Source of the DNA: Furcasterigmium furcatum
Taxonomy: Eukaryota; Ascomycota; Sordariomycetes; Glomerellales; Plectosphaerellaceae
NCBI GenBank assembly: GCA_001599815.1
Contig: BCIA01000002.1
Location: 248,001 to 312,000, forward strand
Direction: 5' to 3'
Length of the DNA: 64,000 nt
Position numbers and translations under genes: made by a program. Positions within the stretch are counted from its first letter, which is position 1. Each line of letters opens with the position of its first letter. The notes under the pieces were generated by a model, which worked only from the letters and a program-made list of their open reading frames with translations, did no database searches and was not told where the DNA came from. Shown here piece after piece: positions 55,901-64,000 of this stretch.

Positions 55901-58900
55901 GAGACCAGGATCACACGGCGTTAGCAGCAGAGCAGAGCAGGGGGCGTGCTCAGGTAGAGGGGGTCGAGGGGTCTCATTAATCTCACAGGGAGCCTCGTTC
56001 GCCATTCCATTGTCCATTCTCTGGGCATGGATTGCATGGTTCCTATCCCTCCGCAATTGCTCAGCAAGGCCGCGTCGTCCGTCAGCTAGCGGATGCGGCT
56101 ACGCAACGAAAGAGGCGCCCGTTCACCTGCAAGAGCGCATACTGGGACACCCGGCTGCCTGCCACTGGGCTCAGACCCCAGCAGCGGCGGATATCTTGGC
56201 TCGACCCAGCACTAGCAGAAAACCGCGACCGAGGCACTTTGCCTTCGTCCACAAGGCAACCGGGTCCCGATGGACGAGACATATTCTTGTAGCGTCCCCG
56301 AGCCTCGAGTCCGGTCGCACCAAGAAAGTCAGCGACGCCGACAGTAGCAGCTCGTGAACAAGGGCCCGCTGAGAGCGAACTCGTCGTCATCCCGGGGTCG
56401 CCGGCAAGATGGCACGAGTCAAAGGCGGGGGTTTCTTCTTTTCATCAAGAAGCAGGAGACGACGAGTCAGGCCAGGACGGATCCTGGGGTCGAGGCACGT
56501 GAGGACGTGTTGTACATACTGTACTTAACGACGAGAGGATAGGATGGTCTCAGCAAATCGTAATTTGTACTGCGAGGCAGATGTTTCCCGCGCGATGTAC
56601 GGTTCGGGACTATGCGCGTGTCCATTGCCAAAAACCTGTCAGAATCATGGACATCAACCACCCCGCCCGCTTGGAGCTGGGGGACGATGATGTGAAACTT
56701 GCATCGCTTCGGGTGATTCCTCGTAAAGCACCACAGTAATAGAGCTGATGTGACGTGATGTGACCTTGTTGCCGGCGAAAGCCTTGATTACTGCTGTCCT
56801 TCCTAGGCAATAGCATGAGCAACACGAGAGATTCGGCCACGTCGGTTCCGGTCCGTCAACAGCTCGAACGAAGCAGCGATGGAGGATTGCTTCAAACCAC
56901 AGACGTACATACAAGTAATAAACCACATTGAATTGACGTCGAGAGATATGCATGCACTGACGGACAGAATCGCAAGAGCAGCCCTGTGTCAAAGTCGACA
57001 GGGCAGGCCACTCTTCTCCTGTCAGGGAGAAGAAACGCTACGGATGACCCGTCTGGCCGGTGAAGGTTTTCCCGCGCTGATCAAGCCACCGCACTGGCTA
57101 CCAAATGCAAGCTTGACATGGTCTCCATCATCGTTCGTTTCCAAGATCCGCTCTCTGCCGTGTCGAACGTCGAACGGAAGGACGTCCCATCGATGGCAAT
57201 ATCGGCCAGTCGGGAGACCGAGATGATCCCGGTTTTTCTGCCCCGTCATCCTCTCCGCTGATCGATCCTGGGAGTGAGCGTGGACACCTGGGCTGGGATC
57301 TTATCCATCAATCCATTTCTTCACGTTGCGTCCGATAAATCCGGACCCTTGCAACAATTTGCGGCCTCGATACATAACACATAATCCTACAGCTATTTCA
57401 AGCTCTTAGGTTATTACATATCATTTTGTCTCTGTCCGTTTTAAACAAGACCCATGCTCCTGCCGGAGTGATGTCGACCCGTCCCATGGACAGTGAGCCG
57501 TGGACTGACTAGACGGCGGTCGAGGATGGCCCGGCCCTGTGCGGATCGCCCCCGGAACCTCCTCCTTATTAGCAGGACTCAACGAGAGCTCGGTCATCGC
57601 TAGCCCCTCACCTCAATATGCACGCACTTTACGAAGGCGCCGCCGCCAAGCCGACCAAGTTCATGGTGGCCCTGATCCACCCCATCCACCTCTCACAGCA
57701 GTGCAGTGAACATACGCTGGACAGACGTACTCGTATCATCGACGACCCTTCTGAGGCTGGGCTCGGAGACCACCTGGTTGCGGAAAGCCAAGGGGTTCTT
57801 GTCTGAGCCCTGGGCGTCGCTGGAACGCCACCTGCAGGAAAAGACATCGATCACTCGATTCCCTTGGCCTCGCCTCCTGGCCCCCTGAGAGGACGGGGAT
57901 CCTTCGCAGGCCCTGGTGTCAAGTGTACGAGGACGGACATCCATATCAGAGCTGATGATCCAGAACACCATAAGCAGATGCTTGGCTCGCAAGGAGGCTT
58001 CGTCAAGTGTCTCCGACGCTCGCCCTATCATGGCTCGACGTCGCGACTAGCCTGCCATTCTTCTGCCAGTGCTGATTGCCTCGACGTCGTCGTTCGGGAT
58101 GGGGGCTGGCTGCACTGTGCCACGACGGATTTTATGTCCAGGCCCGGAAAGTCCCCACGTCATCCACGATGTCGCTCGCTCGCTTTATTTTAGCCGGCAA
58201 AACGGAGACATGCCACAGTCCGAGCCTCTGATGGCAAGGGCCGGCTGGACGAAGGAGCCAGACCCAGGAAATCTCATCTGACCCCATCACCTCAGCAAGC
58301 CCTGCTGCCTCGACCGCGTATGCAGATCTCAGATAGAAGATCTCTTGATTCGTGGTCCGAGACCAAAAGGGGTGTCTGACGCACAGTGGAACGAATCAGC
58401 CTGGGGCGACCGTTCACCGCATCATCGCCCGCCCGTCTCGCAGCCTCATCACACTGTCCCCTCCGGCCAACCGTGGCCCACGACACGGGAGACACGGCTC
58501 ACGGCTCGGAGGGTCTCGTCTGTGGCGCACCTGAGCAGCTGCGCGAGGTGGAAAATACAATGCAAAACACGCGGTCAAATGGGTATCGCGGCTGGTGCGG
58601 CCGAGCAGCTGGACTGGGTGTCCGCATGCTAGCGTCACTGACCTTCCGAGGTGGCACCATCACCAGCACCACCGACAAACCACTGCAGGCGACTCGCCTC
58701 TCCGTTTGAGGGCACGTACGAGTCGGTAGTCTGGGGCGCGGCGCCCGCCAAGCCCGCCCATCCATCATCACTCCACGGCTGGAACTGCAACCGGATGTCG
58801 CCAATCACGAATCTGCTCCGAGATATCGCTAGATTACTGAAAGTGCAGAGCAAGTCTGGCTGAGCTTTGCGGTCCGAATGATCACAGCGTGTCATGCCAA

Positions 58901-60560
58901 TTCCACTGAAGTTCCCGGCCGGTTCTGACTTGTACCAGTACTCAGAGGCGGTCACGTATTGCATGCCTTCGGCCGATCTGCCGATGCTGATGGGCAATAA
59001 TCGCCGTCTTGGAATGCGTGGATCTCACTGCTGCTGCCTTCCAAAGCGGAAAGATCGAACCTAACCGAGTTGCTAGAGGCCACCGACAGATGAGACTGGC
59101 CGCGGGCGTCTCAGCACAGCCCAAGAAGTAAACCGGGAGGCCAGGGAGACCAGGGAGGCCACTTCACAGTTCACACATCAAATCGACTCGTGGGTGTCGC
59201 CGGCTTTGTGTAATTCTGCTTCCAGGCCTCAAACGCAGCCGACGACACGGTAAGCACGTTCTCACACGCCCCAGTTCCTCCGCGCAGCACAGCCCAGGCC
59301 AGGCCATGGTCGCATGTCCCAGCAGGAACCAACGAGGCTCGTCGATCAGCCCCCAATGAACACAGCCATGATATTGTGGTCGCGGAGCCAACATGATCTT
59401 GACGAAAGGATTATCAGTGCCTCTCTTGGGCACTGCCGCCCACCTCGGAGCGTAGTAACTCTCTGTCTGGCAGTGCAGAGGTCGAGGTCGAGGAGTTGGT
59501 CAGACGTCTTCCCAAAACATCGATGGTGGTGGTGGACCTAGGAGACGACCTCAGTGGAAGTCACGGGAGCATGAAAGGGCCGTCTCGAGGACGCCTCAAG
59601 CCCCGTTGTTTCGCTCCCACGATGCTCGACAAGAGAAGACTCAGCAACGCTCGACCCGGTCCAACCCAGCCAAGAGCACACACTGCGACCCAAGTCTGTC
59701 AGGCTGTTGAAAACTTGGCAATATGGGGTCGGCTTGAGGCGAAGAAGTCCTCGCGTGTAGGAAATCGGAGGAAAATTGCGGTGTTCTTCGGGCCACCGAA
59801 CGCTGAAGGTCGTATTGTCGAGACGTGCAAGGGCCCAAGCTGAGAATGGAATGCGAAGTTGAAATGGGATGGGCAATGCGGCCATTCCAGAGGGAAGAGT
59901 TAAAATAGCGTAGCCAGTCAACACGAGCTGGGAGGGGCTCGGGATTGGCCATGCCAAGGAGGCTAACCGCCTGCGGTTAGACCCCTATCGCTCAACTTCC
60001 TTGATTCCAATACGCGCTCATCTGGGAGGGGTGCTACCTCAGCACTCCAATGTTAGTGCATTATCCCGCCCTCTTCCTTGCTTTGCCAGGGGCGACCGGC
60101 GCCCCGCCCAGTCCATCCAGTTTTCCACGGCAACGGCTGCGAAGCCTCCCCTGAATCCTGCCTTTTGCTCTCACCACCATCCCAACTTCAGGTCTCAAAC
60201 CCGTCGTCCGGCAACCAGACGCTCCAGCCCACGGAGTGCCGCGCCGAGACGCTGTCCATTCGTTCATCACCTCCACTTCGACACGGCATCCCACATCCTT
60301 CGTTCCCGCCTGAGTTCATTTGCCTTGACAGTATTCCTTTCGCTACGTACCACCACTACCACCATCGATCGCCTCATACCATCCGACGGCATTCGATACT
60401 ATCCCTTGCGTCGCGTCCACCCGCCTGGATACCACTGCTCGACGCATCCCAGCCGCCCTTTTGACGACGTCGACGTCCGTCTCTGCATCCGACATCCCAA
60501 CTGAGCCGTTGACCTCGAGCCGACTCCTCACCCACGGCCGCCGCGCCCACCTCTGCCGCC
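52914..60560. other. 7.6 kb stretch without a convincing gene
   Basis: Every open frame here is short or, if long (53599-54519 minus, 306 codons; 55857-56357 plus, 166 codons), is Pro/Arg/Ser-rich, overlaps frames on the other strand, and has no domain or coherent splicing. The first kilobase is probably the long leader and promoter of the cyclin, and the last 500 bp (CT-rich, with ACCACTACCACC-type runs) the leader of Chs7. Between these I see only short microsatellites, for example GTC repeats near 54451. RNA genes or fast-evolving small secreted proteins could be hidden here. Confidence 0.45.
54451..54469. repeat. (GTC)n microsatellite
   Basis: Six uninterrupted triplets in the gene-poor stretch. 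Confidence 0.85.
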
Positions 60561-61713
60561 ATGTCGGGCTTCGGCGACTTCACGACCATATGCCATAACT
60601 CACCGTTGCCGCTATGCGCCTCCATCGGACACAGCACCGAGGCCACGCGTCTGGGCATCGAGCCCGACTGCTACGCTCGCAACATTGAGCTGGCCAACAC
60701 CATCATATTCGAGGCTGGCGCCGCCGCCATGCACATCGTTGCCCTGATCATGACAGTGATAATGATTCTTCATGTCAGGGGGAAGTTCACCGCAGTCGGT
60801 ACGTGCTCGCGCGTATGGACGTGGCATCATCAGATGTGGTGCTTTCGTCGAAAGAATTTGAGCTAACCCGTGTTTCTGCCGGCAGGCCGCAAGGAGATCT
60901 TGGTCTTCTTCTACATCTACATGCTACTCAGCTTCTTCTCCCTCATCGTCGACGCCGGAGTCGTTCCTCCCGGCTCTGCTCCGTACCCGTATTTCGTGTC
61001 CGCGCAGAACGGTTTCACCTCGGCCCTCGTATCCTGTTTGCTCATCAACGGGTTCGTCGGGTTCCAGCTGTATGAGGACGGCACTCCGCTCTCAGTCTGG
61101 CTGATGCGCGTCTCCTCCTTCCTCGCCTTCGTCCTGTCCTTCCTCGTGTCCCTCGCGACATTCATGGGATGGGCTGGCCTGGGACCGACCAACACCGTTG
61201 GCCTCTTCGTGGTGCTCTATCTCCTGAACGCCGTCCAGCTCTTCGTCTACGTCGTCATGCAGGTCCTACTTGTCGTTAGAACTCTGCAGGACCGATGGCC
61301 TCTCGGCCAGATCGCATTTGGCGTCCTTTTCTTCGTCCTCGGCCAGGTGCTGCTGTATGCTGTGAGCACGACCATCTGCGAGGGCATGAGCCATTACTTG
61401 GACGGACTGTTCTTCGCGACGCTCTGCAATCTCTTGGGCGTCATGATGGTTTACAAGGTAAGTGTAACTCGACCACGATCTCACATGACCTCGATTGCTA
61501 ACATGTTGCCAGTTCTGGGATTCCATCACCAGGGAAGACCTCGAGTTCTCGGTTGGAACAAGGATGAACAACTGGGAGGTCAAGGATCTTCTCCCTGAGG
61601 ACGACCGCCGCACAACCGTTTTCAGCGATGATCCCTACGGCCACGGCAGCGGCTACGACCATCCCTTCTCGTCTTCCCCAGCACAAGGTGCTCGCTATTC
61701 GGCCAAATACTAG
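60561..61713 (+). CDS. chs7: Chitin synthase export chaperone Chs7
   Basis: Three exons, 60561-60798, 60886-61457 and 61513-61713; introns of 87 and 55 bp; product 336 aa. Chs7 is an ER membrane protein needed for folding and ER exit of class-IV chitin synthase (Chs3 in yeast), and so for its delivery to sites of wall growth. The N-terminus FGDFTTICHNSPLPLCASIG is the family signature. Seven hydrophobic segments follow between about residues 50 and 265, including FFYIYMLLSFFSLIVDAGV, the conserved YPYFVSAQNGFTSALVSCLLINGFVGFQLYEDGT region, and MSHYLDGLFFATLCNLLGVMMVYKFWDSIT. The cytosolic tail is acidic (EDLEFSVG, DLLPEDDRR). Its length equals that of other fungal Chs7 proteins. Its expected partners, classical chitin synthases, are not in the window; the shorter chitin-synthase-like enzyme at 27 kb is not a known client. 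Confidence 0.93.
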
Positions 61714-62626
61714 AGCGCCATTGGAGCCGATGTGAGGGACTTGGTGTGATGATTTGCTTTCCTTTTAGCGCTACGACTCATGGTACGGCTTGAATCGCCG
61801 GCGCAGGACATCTCAAAGATGCCAGCTCGGACGGCCTCGGCAGCGGCATAGCATCAACTCGGGATGGCGTTTGCGGCGCAAACAGTGTGTTTCGTTTGGT
61901 TTTGGGCGTCATGCCGGCGGCATCATGTAAGGGCAGTTGCCAACGCAAGTCCTGGGCTTGGACTGGTACTCTGCGGATCGGTAATACTTGGGCGGTGGAT
62001 AGCGCGACACGCCGCGCCCGGCAGACTAGATACTATTATTATAATCATCTTCACATTCACTTGGCCCTGGATACATTCGTTCGTGATTCACTCTGTTGGC
62101 AGTCTAGCAGGAACGTAAGTCTTGCGATGACTGGCCTTGCCTAGCTCAGCCGTGCCTGTATTTACTTTCGTACTTATTCAATGTCTCGGATAGTTAACTC
62201 TTGCCCGCAATTCATAAAGAACAGATGGTGCAAACGTGTGATGCACTTCCGTTGGCCGCCGATTCTCAATAAGTGACAGCAGGTCAAACGCGAAACGTCG
62301 CCCGGGGTCTCCCAATCGGGGTTCTCGCGTTATCCTATCCCCGCTTATCTCGATACGCTACGCCGTGAACGCGATCCTCAACCATCCAATCCGCACTCAC
62401 ACACTCTCCAAGCAGCAACAACCCAGGCGCAACCATCAACTTTCATCAAAGCGACGGAAGTCCTTCAATTCCACCAGCGACACAGATTCCAGGAGGCCTT
62501 TGTCTCGGTCTTCTGGAACACGATATCCGGTTTTATCCTTTCTTCCTCGGTCCAGCGATGCGTTGTTCTCAAGTCACCCATGGGCAACTGTGATGCTCCT
62601 TTCGCGTATCTCCGTTCCTCACAGAC
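61714..62626. other. Intergenic region between Chs7 and the DUF3716 gene
   Basis: No gene is supported. It contains the Chs7 3' region, with AT-rich runs around 62030-62045, and the promoter of the next gene. Confidence 0.5.
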
Positions 62627-64000
62627 ATGAATGCGGACGACGCTGCTCCTCCTCCTAGGGAGGTCCAGAGGCGCTACTGGGAAGGAATAAAGGCCAGGGA
62701 GGCCGAAGAGGATCAAGACACAGAGAGACAATTCCTCGACAAGATATCCATCCACCGAGAAGAGATCGACCGACTACAGGACCAACGGGATGAGCTCCTC
62801 GCCCAAGTACGGGCCCTTGAGGTCAAATGCGAGTCACAGAAGAGCGCCGCTACGGCTCTCGCTTCCGACTTCGTGGCTGAGAGAGATGCCGTAGCGAGAC
62901 AGCGCGATGCCCGCCGTCGCAAGATGAGAGCATGGTTCGAATCGAAGACGACGGTCACATTGTCATCTGAGGAGACTGCTACCAGGATCGAATCCGAAAC
63001 CCTGGACACCCGCAAAGCCAGTGCAGCGGACAGCTCTTCCCCGCTGGTTTCTTCTCATCAGAGTAAGTCCGGCCCCCAAAAGAAATGAAGCAATATTAAT
63101 CGCCTGTCTAGGTGTTCATGAGAACGGCTCTGCACCTGCACCTGCACCTGTGCCTGCGCCTGCGCCTACGCCTGCGACGGGTCGGGGTGTTCCTGAGAAC
63201 GGTTCTGCACCTGCGCCTGCGCCGTCCGATCCGTCTCCCGATGCTCCGTCAACAGTCGAAGTCTTCGACGGGGAGGGACGTTTCGTCGGCAGCGTCGAAA
63301 CCCTCAAGAACCAGAATCCTGCTGTCCTCGCCATTCTCGCTCTCCCTGTATGCCGCCGTGTTCGCACTCGCCCAGGCCGGCCGTTTGATCAGGCCAGGTT
63401 CGCAACCATGTACGATCCACAGTACACATTCAGCAACAACCCCGAAGGAAAGCCTTCTCGCTGGCTCGCCGCCATGATCCAGGCCAAGGGCAGTGTTCGC
63501 CCAACTGGTCTTGACTGCGTCAACTGCGCCAAAGGTCTCGGGCCATTTGAGGGGTGTATTGTTCAGTCGAATTCGCTGTTCAAGAAGTGTGGCAACTGTG
63601 AATGGTCTAAGCAGCCGTGCTACATGCCCACTGCAGACGAAGACAATTCGACTATCGATGTTCAGAGTGCCCAGGCCAGCCGAACTTCTAGGTCTGGCCG
63701 CACTCGATCTTCCCTAGCAGCAGCCCCCGAGCCCGAAGAGCGAGATGCGGAGGTCACCCAGAGCCAGGAAACTGTGCTCGAAAAGGCAATGCAGAAAAGA
63801 ATCAAGCCGGTTTCGAGAGCCTCATCAAATGGACCGGCAGCCCCTGGACGCGAATCTAGTCAAGATGCGTCCGGTAGCGACGACGACAATGACGACGAAT
63901 CAACCCTAACTTCTGGCGCCCTCATTACTCCAGACTCTTTGCAGCTGAAACACAATGGCCAGGTGTACACCGAGCCAAAGTGTATGCGAGATGTACCTGT
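62627..64000 (+). CDS. DUF3716 protein, 5' part (runs off the window)
   Basis: Exons 62627-63062 and 63112 to the window end; the intron is 49 bp (GTAAGT..TCTAG); at least 441 residues are seen, with no stop. An N-terminal coiled coil (about 15-100, ending RDARRRKMRAWFESKT) is followed by a Pro/Ala-rich linker with a duplicated GV-x-ENGSAPAPAP block. The DUF3716 cysteine module is then at about 265-315: C-x2-C (DCVNCAKGLGPFEGCI) and C-x2-C (KCGNCEWSKQPC). The module has the look of a small zinc-binding unit and is found only in fungi, often in many paralogues per genome. After it come an acidic Asp/Glu/Ser patch and a further segment that may begin another domain. Function unknown. Start chosen at the first ATG of the coiled-coil frame. 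Confidence 0.8.
63112..63220. repeat. Internal duplication in the Pro/Ala linker of the DUF3716 gene
   Basis: The block encoding GV-x-ENGSAPAPAP occurs twice, about 75 bp apart, with CCTGCG/CCTGCA hexamers between the copies. Confidence 0.75.

Noticed and set aside
59535..59957. 139-codon minus frame with a hydrophobic start
   Set aside because: The hydrophobic start lacks a proper signal peptide layout, and the rest has no domain or conserved cysteines.

Overview
The window is nuclear DNA of a filamentous ascomycete, most likely a Sordariomycete. Genes carry short introns (48-110 bp) with GT..AG borders. GC content is high except for a few AT-rich patches. The protein set is fungal throughout: Zn2Cys6 regulators, Chs7, Utp8, Elg1, Dpb11/Rad4, a Clg1-type cyclin and a DUF3716 protein. 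No tRNA, rRNA, CRISPR array or intact transposon was recognised. All gene models were spliced by eye from reading frames and splice consensus. No species is named because the sequence alone does not fix it.

The left part (about 1.6-28.8 kb) looks like accessory, nutrition and cell-surface territory. In order it holds a Zn2Cys6 regulator; a cysteine-rich secreted-type fragment; a membrane-anchored surface protein; an intracellular GH78 alpha-L-rhamnosidase followed by an MFS sugar transporter; a small secreted protein; an intronless nucleotide-sugar dehydrogenase; a chitin deacetylase with three chitin-binding modules; a Dal5/Tna1-type MFS transporter; an isocitrate-lyase-superfamily enzyme; a large Zn2Cys6 regulator; and a chitin-synthase-like family 2 glycosyltransferase. 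The rhamnosidase and sugar transporter make sense as a sugar scavenging pair. The dehydrogenase, deacetylase and glycosyltransferase are three activities a secreted amino-sugar polymer pathway would need, but they are separated by other genes, so a shared pathway is only a hypothesis.

The middle part (29.3-44.8 kb) is conserved housekeeping: Dpb11/Rad4 (four BRCT domains), a DUF8035-like protein, Utp8 (small-subunit processome) and Elg1 (PCNA unloader). Utp8 and Elg1 are transcribed divergently from a shared 660 bp promoter region. A basic, low-complexity single-pass membrane protein follows.

The right part holds a divergent MFS transporter / cytochrome P450 pair (46-50.3 kb), a Clg1-like cyclin (50.9-52.9 kb), a 7.6 kb stretch with no convincing gene, the chitin synthase export chaperone Chs7 (60.6-61.7 kb), and the start of a DUF3716 protein that runs off the end of the window.
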